Shown in pieces: positions 1 to 8,189 of a DNA stretch of 64,000 nt. The DNA comes from Acinetobacter sp. ANC 4178 (GTDB lineage Bacteria; Pseudomonadota; Gammaproteobacteria; Pseudomonadales; Moraxellaceae). Position 1 is the first letter of the stretch, and every line of letters begins with the position of its first letter. Under the pieces are notes generated by a model, which saw only the letters and a list, made by a program, of their open reading frames with translations, was not told where the DNA came from and ran no database searches. A program made the translations under genes and the position numbers. The DNA lies in assembly GCF_004331175.1 (NCBI RefSeq), contig NZ_SJOD01000001.1, positions 744,001 through 808,000 of the forward strand, written 5' to 3'.

Positions 1-1318
1 TATAACGTACATTCACATAAGCGTATTCTTGTTTATTGGCTTTGGATGAATTCATTGGTGCTTGATAGCGTGATTCATTCAACCAACCTTTCTGACCTAC
101 AGGAATAATTTCATATAAGGCTGTGACGGTATGTCCAGCACCAATATCTCCCGCATCTACACGATCATTATTAAAATCTTCATTATTTAATACACGATTC
201 TCGTAGCCAATTAAACGGTATTCTTTAACCGTGGCAGGATTAAACTCGACTTGGATTTTTACATCTTGAGCAACTGTTGCCAATGTTGAACTCAGTTGTC
301 GCTGCAATACTTTTTTTGCTTCACGCTCATTATCAATATAACTATAGTTGCCATCGCCTGCATCAGCGAGCTGCTCCATCAACTGTTCATCATAATTGCC
401 TGTTCCAAAACCAAAGGTAGAGAAAGAAATCCCTAATTTTCTTTTCTCAGCGATCATCCCCTTTAAGGTTTCAAAATTGGTAATTCCAACATTAAAATCA
501 CCATCCGTTGCAATTAAAATTCGATTGATACCACCCTGAATATAAGACTTTTGTGCTTGCTCATAGGCCAATTGAATTGCCCGCTCTCCCGACGTTGCTC
601 CACCTGCTTTTAATCGATGAATGACTTTTAAAATTTTATCCTTGTCGGCACCAGAAGTCGGTGCCAATGCCAAATCCTCGCCGCTCGCATAGGTCACAAT
701 GCTGACTTTATCTTGCGGGCGCAATTGTTCAGTGAGTAAGGTTAAGGTCTTTTTGACCAAAGGCAGTTTATTGTCATCATCCATACTTCCCGAAACATCC
801 ACCAAAAATACCAGATTGGCTGGTGGTAATTGCTTCATGTCCAAATCTTTCGCTTTAATGCCAATTTTGATAATTTGAGCATTCGGCTGCCATGGTGAAT
901 TCACGACTTCCGTATTCACAGAAAAAGGGTGTCGACCCGTTGGATTTGGGTATTGATAATTAAAGTAGTTCAGCATTTCTTCAATTCGAATCGCATCCAC
1001 AGGGGGCAACCGACCTTCATGTGTGAGAAAACGTCTCACATTGCTATAACTCCCCGTATCCACATCAACACTAAAAGTCGAGATAGGCTGTTGTGCGACC
1101 GTATGTACTGGATTGATTTCTAATTTCTGATAATTTTCAGTATTCTCAGCTAATTGAGGCATACTTTCATAAGCATTTACCATTGATGGTGCAGGCATTC
1201 CCACTCCCACCGCTGCCATTTTACTCATGGACATCTGTTGAGAAGGCATTTGCCCACAAGCTGCCAACAACAAACCACTCAGGCTCACAACCAACAATTT
1301 CGGTTTCACAATCATCAT
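1..1318 (-). CDS. von Willebrand factor A domain lipoprotein (3' end outside window)
   Basis: The reading frame runs off the left edge, so the C-terminus is missing. The start is one of two adjacent ATG codons (1318 or 1315) behind a GGGA. The N-terminus is a lipoprotein signal ending in a lipobox, LLLAAC then G, so the protein is probably anchored in the envelope. After a linker comes a YfbK-type N-terminal region, then a vWA domain with the MIDAS motif DVSGSMDDDNK and a downstream TDGDFNVG segment, all needed for metal-dependent ligand binding. Proteins of this architecture usually end in a DUF3520 domain, which would lie beyond the window. The substrate is unknown. The family call is strong; the role is not inferable. 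Confidence 0.85.
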   Translation of the reverse strand, partial: MMIVKPKLLVVSLSGLLLAACGQMPSQQMSMSKMAAVGVGMPAPSMVNAYESMPQLAENTENYQKLEINPVHTVAQQPISTFSVDVDTGSYSNVRRFLTHEGRLPPVDAIRIEEMLNYFNYQYPNPTGRHPFSVNTEVVNSPWQPNAQIIKIGIKAKDLDMKQLPPANLVFLVDVSGSMDDDNKLPLVKKTLTLLTEQLRPQDKVSIVTYASGEDLALAPTSGADKDKILKVIHRLKAGGATSGERAIQLAYEQAQKSYIQGGINRILIATDGDFNVGITNFETLKGMIAEKRKLGISFSTFGFGTGNYDEQLMEQLADAGDGNYSYIDNEREAKKVLQRQLSSTLATVAQDVKIQVEFNPATVKEYRLIGYENRVLNNEDFNNDRVDAGDIGAGHTVTALYEIIPVGQKGWLNESRYQAPMNSSKANKQEYAYVNVRY

Positions 1319-1398
1319 TATTCCCGTGTTATTTTAATTTCAAATATTTAACAAACTCATCTACATCTTTACAGCACATACTTACTGCATGGCAACCC

Positions 1399-1428
1399 AA
1401 AAAGATAAAAGCAATAATCCTTTTATCT
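1399..1428 (-). terminator. intrinsic terminator after folP
   Basis: A 9-bp perfect stem (1403-1411 with 1420-1428, AGATAAAAG/CTTTTATCT) with an 8-nt loop is followed on the minus strand by a run of five T. It sits about 20 bases after the folP stop codon. Confidence 0.7.
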
Positions 1429-1450
1429 CTTTAAAAAAATCAATCAACCA

Positions 1451-2302
1451 CTAAGCCAATTGCATCGCTTGCCACACTTTAATTGCATCCGACATTGCCT
1501 TGACATCATGTGCACGCACCATGCATGCACCTTGCTGAATGCTGAGTAAATGCGCAGCGACTGAACCTACTGCGCGTTGTGCTGCATCAGCACCACCCAA
1601 CGCTTCACCAATAAAACGCTTACGTGATAATGCCGATAGAATTGGATAACCCATTGCATTCAACTTCCAAAACTCCTTGAGGAGTTTTAAGTTTTGCTGG
1701 GCATTTTTGGCAAAACCAAAACCCGGATCAATCAAAATATGTTCAGGCTTAACCCCCGCAACCAATGCATCATCAATTCGTTGTTGTAGTTCAACCATCA
1801 CATCTTCCGTGACATCTTGGTATTGATCCAGATTATTCATGGTCGTTGGCTCACCACGCATATGCATAATAATAATTGGTATATTCAGTTCAGCCGCAGT
1901 TTGAAGAGCTTGAGGGCGAGTTAATGCACGCACATCATTCCAAATATGGGCACCTGCTGCTACAGCCGCACGAATGACCTCTGGTGCTGAAGTATCAATA
2001 GAAATAATCACATCATGTTGTGCAAGTGCTTTTACCACAGGAATCACACGTCGAATTTCCTCATCCACATCAACGATTGCTGCCCCAGGACGTGTAGACT
2101 CCCCACCCACATCAATCACAGTTGCCCCCTCAGCGATCATCTGTAATGCACGTTCCACTGCTGCGTCTTTGGTATTATGCAACCCACCATCACTAAAAGA
2201 ATCAGGCGTCACATTCAAAATACCCATCACCCTTGGGATAGACAAATCTAAACTTAAACGACCACAGGTTAAAACGCGATTTGGCAAGGGCATAAGTTGC
2301 AT
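1451..2302 (-). CDS. folP: dihydropteroate synthase
   Basis: Condenses p-aminobenzoate with the pterin pyrophosphate to give dihydropteroate in cytoplasmic folate synthesis; the family is the sulfonamide target. The signature blocks are visible in order: MGILNVTPDSFSDGG near residues 26-40, DVGGESTRPGA, SIDT, MHMRGEPTTM, LIDPGFGFAKN, SRKRFIG and a C-terminal VRAHDV. I start at ATG 2302 (283 aa) because a GGAG lies 7 bases upstream and the family motif then falls at its usual distance; the frame stays open 17 codons further up to 2353, without a comparable site. It lies downstream of ftsH on the same strand, a common pairing in gamma-proteobacteria. It is the chromosomal housekeeping enzyme, not a mobile sul gene. 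Confidence 0.96.
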   Translation of the reverse strand: MQLMPLPNRVLTCGRLSLDLSIPRVMGILNVTPDSFSDGGLHNTKDAAVERALQMIAEGATVIDVGGESTRPGAAIVDVDEEIRRVIPVVKALAQHDVIISIDTSAPEVIRAAVAAGAHIWNDVRALTRPQALQTAAELNIPIIIMHMRGEPTTMNNLDQYQDVTEDVMVELQQRIDDALVAGVKPEHILIDPGFGFAKNAQQNLKLLKEFWKLNAMGYPILSALSRKRFIGEALGGADAAQRAVGSVAAHLLSIQQGACMVRAHDVKAMSDAIKVWQAMQLA

Positions 2303-2397
2303 GAAGACACTCCAAAAACAAGTAATGCTAGTGTAACAATTCAAGGTGATCACAGGCTGAAAAGTTTTAAGTTAAACTCCACTCAAAACAGCAGCAC

Positions 2398-2431
2398 AAA
2401 AAAAGAGCCTCATGTAGAGACTCTTTTTTAT
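2398..2431 (-). terminator. hairpin terminator between ftsH and folP
   Basis: AAAAAAGAG at the left pairs with CTCTTTTTT at the right around an inner CTC/GAG stem. The minus strand ends in a T-run directly after ftsH. The symmetry also allows it to act on the plus strand. It suggests folP is at least partly transcribed from its own promoter. Confidence 0.65.
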
Positions 2432-2443
2432 TAACTTTTAAAC

Positions 2444-4333
2444 TTAATTTGCTGGTAATGGCGGTGGAGTAGATGGACCATTAGTTGGCGTCACATCAAT
2501 CACTGGATTTTCTGCCACATACACTTTTGGTGGTTGTGGTTCACGACCTTCCATAATGTCACGGATCTGTTCACGATCAATGGTTTCCCATTCCATCAAA
2601 GCTTTTACCATAGCATGTGCAATATCTTTGTTATTTTCTAAGACTTCACGTGCCACACGGTACTGCTCATCCAAAATACGACGTACTTCTTCATCTACTT
2701 TTTGTTGTGTAGCTTCAGAAATAGTACGGCTGCCAACATTACCAAAGAAACCATTTTGGTTTTCATCTTCATAAACCATCACACCAAGCTTGTCCGACAT
2801 ACCATATTTGGTCACCATCGCACGTGCCATTTTGGTCGCACGCTCGAAGTCGTTCGAAGCACCAGTAGACTGCTGGTTAATAAAGATTTCTTCAGCAATA
2901 CGACCACCAAACAAGATTGAAAGTTCATTCAACATCTTGTCTTTATAATGGCTAATTTGGTCTTGTTCAGGCAACTGCCATGTCACACCCAGTGCCCAAC
3001 CTCGTGGCATGATTGTAACTTTATGAACTGGGTCTGTACCCGGCAAGATTTCTGCAACAATGGCATGACCTGCTTCATGGTAAGCCGTTGCACGACGTTC
3101 TTCTTCACGTAGAACCATCGATTTACGCTCTGGTCCCATGTAAATTTTGTCTTTCGCATCTTCAAAGTCATGCATATCCACCGTATTTTTATTACGGCGA
3201 GCAGCAAACAATGCAGCTTCATTCACCAAGTTTGCCAATTGTGCACCAGAGAAACCTGGCGTACCACGTGCAAGAACTTTTAGATCTACACCCGTTACCG
3301 AAGGTAATTTCTTCAAGTGCACATTTAGAATTTGCTCACGACCTTTAATATCAGGAAGACCTACCATCACTTGACGGTCAAAACGACCTGGTCGTAGTAA
3401 TGCTTTATCCAATACATCCGCACGGTTGGTTGCAGCAATGACGATAATACCCTCATTACCTTCAAAACCATCCATTTCTACCAACATCTGGTTAAGGGTT
3501 TGTTCACGTTCATCGTGCCCACCACCTGTGCCCGAACCACGATGACGGCCTACCGCATCAATTTCATCAATGAAAATGATACATGGCGCATGACGTTTCG
3601 CTTGTTCGAACATATCACGGACACGTGATGCACCAACACCGACAAACATCTCAACGAAGTCAGAACCAGAAATACTAAAGAAAGGAACTTTCGCTTCACC
3701 TGCAATGGCTTTTGCAAGCAAAGTTTTACCTGTACCTGGTGGACCCACCATCAAAACGCCTTTTGGAATGGTTGCACCTAGACGTTTAAACTTCGCAGGA
3801 TCTTTCAAGAAGTCTACAATTTCAACCACTTCTTGCTTTGCTTCATCACAACCCGCTACATCCGTAAATGTAATTTTAATTTGGTCCTCAGAAAGCATTT
3901 TTGCTTTTGACTTACCAAAACTCATTGGGCCGTTTTTACCACCTGCTCCGCCACCCATGTTGCGCATAAAGAACATGAATAACAAAATGATTAAAAGTAC
4001 AGGGAAGCTTGCAATCAGAAGTTGCATCAACAAACCTTGACGTTGTGGTGCTGTTCCTTCAACGACAACATTGTTTTTAATCAGGCTAGGCATCAATTCA
4101 GGATCTTGCACCGCTGGACGGATACTCTCAAATTCAGATCCATTTGATTTAGTGCCACTAATTCTTTCACCATCAATTGTGACTTGCTTAATTTGACCAG
4201 CATTCACCGCTGTAACGAACTCTGAATAGTTCATTGCAGTTGGCTTATCACGGTCACTGATGTTGCTGAAAATCAAAATCAGCACACCTAGTATAATGAG
4301 CCACAACACGGCATTCTTGAAGAGATCGCTCAA
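2444..4333 (-). CDS. ftsH: ATP-dependent zinc metalloprotease FtsH
   Basis: Membrane-bound AAA+ protease that extracts and degrades membrane and regulatory proteins. It has two N-terminal transmembrane segments (about residues 5-24 and 100-123) flanking a periplasmic domain, then the AAA domain with Walker A GPPGTGKT, Walker [10 protein letters not shown] and the second region of homology with RPGRFDRQ. The protease domain carries the zinc motif HEAGH. At 629 aa the length is normal for the family. The start is a TTG codon (4333) with a GGGA about 9 bases upstream; no ATG gives the correct first membrane segment. The tail is Pro-rich. It follows rlmE by 136 bases on the same strand, the classic rlmE-ftsH-folP order. 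Confidence 0.97.
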   Translation of the reverse strand: MSDLFKNAVLWLIILGVLILIFSNISDRDKPTAMNYSEFVTAVNAGQIKQVTIDGERISGTKSNGSEFESIRPAVQDPELMPSLIKNNVVVEGTAPQRQGLLMQLLIASFPVLLIILLFMFFMRNMGGGAGGKNGPMSFGKSKAKMLSEDQIKITFTDVAGCDEAKQEVVEIVDFLKDPAKFKRLGATIPKGVLMVGPPGTGKTLLAKAIAGEAKVPFFSISGSDFVEMFVGVGASRVRDMFEQAKRHAPCIIFIDEIDAVGRHRGSGTGGGHDEREQTLNQMLVEMDGFEGNEGIIVIAATNRADVLDKALLRPGRFDRQVMVGLPDIKGREQILNVHLKKLPSVTGVDLKVLARGTPGFSGAQLANLVNEAALFAARRNKNTVDMHDFEDAKDKIYMGPERKSMVLREEERRATAYHEAGHAIVAEILPGTDPVHKVTIMPRGWALGVTWQLPEQDQISHYKDKMLNELSILFGGRIAEEIFINQQSTGASNDFERATKMARAMVTKYGMSDKLGVMVYEDENQNGFFGNVGSRTISEATQQKVDEEVRRILDEQYRVAREVLENNKDIAHAMVKALMEWETIDREQIRDIMEGREPQPPKVYVAENPVIDVTPTNGPSTPPPLPAN

Positions 4334-4469
4334 AGCTTTATTCCCATATCAATCTAATTTGATCATGCCCAAGGATGGGTGACCTTAATAATGTAAGCTG
4401 TAAACCCAGCTGTTCAATAATGTAAAAAAGTACAAAATGCACAATTTTTAACGCGTTGGCAAGTAAACT

Positions 4470-5120
4470 TTACTTCAAAGCCTTCTTGCGCCCTTGGCCG
4501 ATTAAAAAAACTTCTTTCGAACGAGCACGAGATGCAGCCGGCTTAGCCGTCTTCAACACGTCAAAACTATCGACCACTTGTTTACGGAATTCGTCAAATC
4601 CAGTGCCTTGGAAAACTTTCACCACAAACTGCCCTTTCGGTCCTAAAACTTTATTGGCAAAATCGAGTGCAAGTTCACAAAGGTAAATTTGGCGAGGTTG
4701 ATCTACAGCCTTATTACCAGATGTATTGGGGGCCATATCTGAAATTACAACGTCAACAACACGCCCATTTAAAATTTTTAACAATTTTTCGAAGACTTCT
4801 TCCTCACGGAAGTCACCTTGTAAAAAAGTTACGTCTGGTAAAGCATCCATTTCTAAAATATCTGATGCAATGACTAAACCTTTGTCACCGACCAGTTTTC
4901 CTGCGATTTGAGACCAACTCCCTGGAGCAGCTCCCAAATCCACCACGGTCATACCGGGCTTAATAATTTTATATTTTTCTTGAATTTCCAATAATTTATA
5001 AGCAGCACGCGCTCGATAACCTTCCTTTTGCGCTTTTTTCACAAAAGGATCATCAAGATGTTCTCTCATCCACGCACGACTACTTTGGGATAATTTTTGG
5101 TTGGTAATGCGTGTTGCCAT
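4470..5120 (-). CDS. rlmE: 23S rRNA (uridine-2'-O-)-methyltransferase RlmE (FtsJ/RrmJ)
   Basis: Methylates the 2'-O of U2552 in the A-loop of 23S rRNA with S-adenosylmethionine, a late step in 50S assembly. The SAM-binding motif [13 protein letters not shown] is intact. The four catalytic residues of the family (K-D-K-E) are represented by the N-terminal lysine near the RARAAYKL segment, the Asp of ISDMAPN, the Lys of FVVKVFQG and the Glu of SKEVFLIG. The length of 216 aa is close to the E. coli protein. The ATG at 5120 follows an AGAGAG. It is divergent from yhbY, the usual arrangement in gamma-proteobacteria, with a 185-base shared promoter region. Confidence 0.97.
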   Translation of the reverse strand: MATRITNQKLSQSSRAWMREHLDDPFVKKAQKEGYRARAAYKLLEIQEKYKIIKPGMTVVDLGAAPGSWSQIAGKLVGDKGLVIASDILEMDALPDVTFLQGDFREEEVFEKLLKILNGRVVDVVISDMAPNTSGNKAVDQPRQIYLCELALDFANKVLGPKGQFVVKVFQGTGFDEFRKQVVDSFDVLKTAKPAASRARSKEVFLIGQGRKKALK

Positions 5121-5270
5121 AACTCTCTTTGCGTATAAAAACTTCTAATTTTTTATTGTACGTGAAAAACCAAGTGCTTGCAGTATACATCTGTATCTAA
5201 ATCGACTTTATCCTGCTGTTTTTTTCAATCAACAAGATCGATTATTTCAACCGCTTTAACTCAATTTTGC

Positions 5271-5276
5271 TATACT
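5271..5276 (+). promoter_or_regulatory. probable -10 box of yhbY
   Basis: TATACT lies 30 bases upstream of the yhbY ATG in the divergent rlmE-yhbY gap. Only a weak -35 candidate (TTCAAC, 5246-5251, spacing 19) is present, so the assignment rests mainly on the -10. Confidence 0.45.
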
Positions 5277-5305
5277 AGGTCGTTTTTAAAATTAGGTTAT
5301 CTTTC

Positions 5306-5629
5306 ATGGCGGCTTTATCTATTCAGGAACGCAAGCGTTTACGTCAAATTGGTCATGCACTTAATCCTGTAGTAATGATTGGTGGTCAAGGTTTGACTGA
5401 AAATGTCGTTGAGGAAACTAACCGTGCATTAAATGATCACGAACTCATCAAAGTAAAAATTGCTGGTGAAGATCGTGAAGCACGTGTAGCTGTTATTGCT
5501 GAAATCGCGCAAGTGACAAGCGCAGAAGTCGTGCAAACGATTGGTAAAATTGCCCTGCTTTATAAAAAAGCAAAGCAACAAAATCCAAAACTTTCGAACC
5601 TTGTTCGTCATGCTCATTTATCTAAGTAA
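5306..5629 (+). CDS. yhbY: YhbY-family RNA-binding (CRM domain) protein
   Basis: Small CRM-domain protein that binds pre-50S ribosomal particles in E. coli and is thought to help ribosome assembly. The 107-aa chain is a single CRM fold: an N-terminal basic helix (QERKRLRQIGHALNP) precedes the signature VMIGGQGLTENVVEE, with its GxxG loop as GGQG, and then the HELIKVKIAG strand. A basic tail ends the protein. Its divergent neighbour is rlmE, another large-subunit maturation factor, which fits a ribosome assembly role. The start at 5306 is an ATG close behind a -10-like TATACT. Confidence 0.93.
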   Translation: MAALSIQERKRLRQIGHALNPVVMIGGQGLTENVVEETNRALNDHELIKVKIAGEDREARVAVIAEIAQVTSAEVVQTIGKIALLYKKAKQQNPKLSNLVRHAHLSK

Positions 5630-5638
5630 TTTCGATTT

Positions 5639-6178
5639 ATGGCAAGCTACGAGCTCAGTGCATTTGATCGCCGCTTTCAAGCGATTTCAGTGGTCGGCGC
5701 GATTGAATCTGTCAGCCCTTTTACACTAAATGTCGGCTTTTGGATTCGTGACCCGAATCAGTGGATTGAGTGGCCTGCATTGGTTGCTGCTCACCCACGT
5801 CAGGATTTTCTTTGGGAAAACACCTGCTTTGAGATTTTCATTGGCGTAAAACACGAAGATTTTTATCGTGAAATCAATTTATCGCCTTCTCAAGCATGGC
5901 AAGTTTATCAATTTGAAGAATATCGCTATCCAGAAGATATGCCGCCACATGCTGCATATGATATTGAGTTAAATCAACTGAAGCGCACACATTATGGGCT
6001 AAATGTCAGTGTAGATTTAACGGAATTTATGCTGAAACATAAATTGAAATGGTCTGACTTATTTATCGGCTTAACGGCGGTGCTAAAAACTGCGCAAGGT
6101 GAACAGTTCTACGCTATGCAGCATAGCAGTCCAAATGCAGACTTTCACAACAAGCGTGATTGGCTACATCAGTTCTAA
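5639..6178 (+). CDS. DOMON-like domain protein
   Basis: A 179-aa protein without signal peptide or membrane segment, starting 9 bases after the yhbY stop and so probably cotranscribed. It is rich in beta-strand and aromatic residues; blocks such as WIRDPNQWIEWP, DFLWENTCFEIFIG, YREINLSPSQAWQVYQFEEY and SSPNADFHNKRDW resemble the DOMON-like (sugar- or heme-binding beta-sandwich) family annotated in Acinetobacter and Pseudomonas. The ligand is unknown, and the call rests on remembered family resemblance rather than on a catalytic motif. The end of the gene is followed by a strong hairpin. Confidence 0.65.
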   Translation: MASYELSAFDRRFQAISVVGAIESVSPFTLNVGFWIRDPNQWIEWPALVAAHPRQDFLWENTCFEIFIGVKHEDFYREINLSPSQAWQVYQFEEYRYPEDMPPHAAYDIELNQLKRTHYGLNVSVDLTEFMLKHKLKWSDLFIGLTAVLKTAQGEQFYAMQHSSPNADFHNKRDWLHQF

Positions 6179-6182
6179 AGCA

Positions 6183-6217
6183 CTTCAACTCCTCTCCTTT
6201 TGCAAGGAGAGGTGAAG
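6183..6217. terminator. hairpin between convergent genes
   Basis: A perfect 9-bp stem CCTCTCCTT/AAGGAGAGG (6191-6199 with 6204-6212, 4-nt loop) is extended by an outer CTTCA/TGAAG pair. No T-run follows on either strand, so it may stop transcription poorly or act with another factor. It lies between the DOMON-like gene (+) and the coiled-coil gene (-). Confidence 0.55.
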
Positions 6218-6251
6218 CTTGCAGCTTAAAGGTTCTTATTTACTCACACGA

Positions 6252-6707
6252 TCAAGATACTTCTTTGCTTGACACTTTATTCCAAGCTTCTAGCGTATGC
6301 TCTTTAGAACGTTTAAAAGTTTCAGTGAGTTGATCTTTATGCTTAACCGAAATCTGACTCACATCATCCTTTAGCTCTTTACCAAATTTACTCAAATCCT
6401 CAATTACAGCATTGACTTCAGTTTTTACAAAATCTTTAAGCTCAGTTAAATCTTTCGGAGATAGATTTAATTGTGATTTCAAACTTTCGATACGCTGCAA
6501 TACATCTTCTTTCAACTGTCGAATTTGATCTTGCACTGTCGCATTTAATTGCTTCGCTTCTTCAGTCACTTTCTCTTGAGTCTCAGTGACTGCTTCGGTT
6601 ACTTGCTGTTTAGCCTGTTTTGCGACTTTCTCAAGTTTTTCTGAACTTTCAGACACAACCACTTTGAGTGATTCTGTCGCTTCAGCTGGTTTTTTTTCTA
6701 CTGTCAT
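6252..6707 (-). CDS. hydrophilic coiled-coil protein (LEA/phasin-like)
   Basis: A 151-aa, Lys/Glu-rich protein with no signal peptide, no cysteine and no membrane segment. Almost the whole chain is amphipathic helix with repeated VTEAV-TETQEKVTEEAKQL type heptads and 11-mers. It starts MTVEKK, like the protein at 55650-56123 (MTVENK), which has the same composition; the two look like distant paralogues. Such proteins are annotated as hypothetical, phasin-like or apolipoprotein-like, and resemble group 3 LEA desiccation proteins. No function can be assigned from sequence, but stress protection or surface coating of granules are possibilities. Confidence 0.7.
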   Translation of the reverse strand: MTVEKKPAEATESLKVVVSESSEKLEKVAKQAKQQVTEAVTETQEKVTEEAKQLNATVQDQIRQLKEDVLQRIESLKSQLNLSPKDLTELKDFVKTEVNAVIEDLSKFGKELKDDVSQISVKHKDQLTETFKRSKEHTLEAWNKVSSKEVS

Positions 6708-6880
6708 AATGCATAACCTATTCTTATTTAGTGGGAAGGCTCCTAGCTTAACTGGACTTGATCAAATTTAAATCTTGATTTGTCAGACAATTATTAATTG
6801 CTTACATTTTTCATTTTGTTTAACAAAACAGCTTTTAAATAAAAGCAAGCCTTTTATCTTTTTATTCTTTCGCTTTTGCG

Positions 6881-6909
6881 TGGACTTCTTCACACTTGGT
6901 GCGTATAAT
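6881..6909 (+). promoter_or_regulatory. carA sigma70 promoter
   Basis: A perfect -10 TATAAT (6904-6909) is preceded at 17 bases by TGGACT (6881-6886), a 4/6 match to the -35 consensus. The predicted transcript starts near 6916, giving a leader of about 117 bases before carA. Confidence 0.7.
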
Positions 6910-6938
6910 GCTCTGTTAAGTTACAAGCGAGCAGACAC

Positions 6939-6976
6939 AAGGGAGGGTAGGTTTTTTTAGGGCCTTCCTTTTTTTT
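6939..6976 (+). promoter_or_regulatory. candidate transcription attenuator in the carA leader
   Basis: AAGGGAGG (6939-6946) can pair with CCTTCCTT (6963-6970) with one G-U pair, and a run of eight T (6969-6976) follows directly, the form of an intrinsic terminator lying between the carA promoter and its start codon. A second T-run sits in the loop (6952-6958). No leader ORF with an ATG is seen, so it would not be a classic ribosome-coupled attenuator. The structure is seen in sequence; the regulatory role is inference. Confidence 0.5.
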
Positions 6977-7032
6977 CGTCTACTCGCTTTTTTACAGCCC
7001 TATTTTTGTGGTTTTAATTCAGGAGCTTTGGT

Positions 7033-8175
7033 TTGAGCATCCCCGCCATTTTAGCCCTTGCCGACGGTACAATCTTTAAAGGTACCTCTATCGGCGCAAC
7101 GGGTAGTACGACAGGTGAAGTCGTTTTTAACACAGCCATGACTGGCTATCAAGAAATTTTGACCGATCCAAGTTATGCACAACAACTTGTGACGTTAACC
7201 TATCCGCATATTGGTAATACGGGTTGTAACTCTGAAGATGCAGAGTCAGGACGTATTCACAAAGTATGGGCAAACGGTTTAATTATCCGTGACTTGCCTT
7301 TATTGCATAGCAACTTCCGTGCAGAACAATCTCTAGGTGAATACCTTGCAGAACACAATGTTGTTGCAATTGCCGATATCGATACACGTAAATTGACTCG
7401 TATTTTACGTGCCAAAGGTGCTCAAAACGGTTGTATTCTAGCTGGCGAAAATATTACTGAAGAAGAAGCTTTAGCAAAAGCTCGTGCATTTGGTGGCTTA
7501 AATGGTTTAGACCTTGCAAAAGAATGCTGCGATCCTGAAGGCTTTGAATGGACTGAAGGTTCTTGGGTTCTTGGCCAAGGTTTTACTCAACCTGAACACA
7601 AATTCCATGTTGTTGCATACGACTACGGTGTCAAAACCAACATCTTACGTATGCTTGCAGACCGCGGTTGTAAACTCACTGTTGTCCCTGCGCAAACTCC
7701 TGCTGCTGACGTGCTCGCATTGAATCCAGATGGTGTGTTCTTATCGAACGGCCCTGGCGATCCAGCTGCATGTGACTACGCAATTGAAGCTGTAAAAACA
7801 ATTGTAGAAGACGCTCGTAATTTACCTGTCTTTGGTATTTGCTTGGGTCACCAAATTCTTGCACTTGCCTCAGGTGCAAAAACTGTGAAAATGCCTCACG
7901 GCCACCACGGTGCCAACCACCCTGTTCAAAACATGGAAACTGGTACAGTGATGATTACTTCGCAAAACCATGGCTTCGCAGTGGACGCAGACACTCTTCC
8001 TGCAAACCTGAAAGCTACGCACAAGTCATTATTCGATCAAACTCTACAAGGGATTCATCGTACTGACAAACCAGCGTTCAGCTTCCAAGGCCACCCAGAA
8101 GCAAGCCCTGGCCCGCATGACTGTGCCCCATTGTTCGATCATTTCATCAAACTTATCGAAGCATCTAAGAAGTAA
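7033..8175 (+). CDS. carA: carbamoyl phosphate synthase small subunit
   Basis: Glutaminase subunit: hydrolyses glutamine and feeds ammonia to CarB for carbamoyl phosphate, the precursor of pyrimidines and arginine. The N-terminal CarA-specific domain (about 1-150) begins with [11 protein letters not shown] and is followed by the class I glutamine amidotransferase domain. The nucleophile elbow FGICLGHQ and the catalytic His/Glu segment [11 protein letters not shown] are intact. The start is a TTG (7033) with CAGGAG 7 bases upstream; this gives the conserved N-terminus, and no ATG nearby does. The length of 380 aa is standard. carB begins 14 bases after the stop, so the two form one operon behind the leader at 6916-7032. 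Confidence 0.98.
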   Translation: MSIPAILALADGTIFKGTSIGATGSTTGEVVFNTAMTGYQEILTDPSYAQQLVTLTYPHIGNTGCNSEDAESGRIHKVWANGLIIRDLPLLHSNFRAEQSLGEYLAEHNVVAIADIDTRKLTRILRAKGAQNGCILAGENITEEEALAKARAFGGLNGLDLAKECCDPEGFEWTEGSWVLGQGFTQPEHKFHVVAYDYGVKTNILRMLADRGCKLTVVPAQTPAADVLALNPDGVFLSNGPGDPAACDYAIEAVKTIVEDARNLPVFGICLGHQILALASGAKTVKMPHGHHGANHPVQNMETGTVMITSQNHGFAVDADTLPANLKATHKSLFDQTLQGIHRTDKPAFSFQGHPEASPGPHDCAPLFDHFIKLIEASKK

Positions 8176-8189
8176 TTAAGGAAGCGATC

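Noticed and set aside
929..1434. Plus-strand frames opposite the vWA lipoprotein gene
   Set aside because: They are shadows of the real minus-strand gene, which has a lipobox, MIDAS motif and continuous reading to the window edge.
1451..2302. Mobile sulfonamide resistance (sul) gene
   Set aside because: It lies in the conserved ftsH-folP neighbourhood and reads as the housekeeping enzyme.
6775..6960. 61-codon frame before carA
   Set aside because: It spans the carA promoter and leader; no start site or protein-like pattern.
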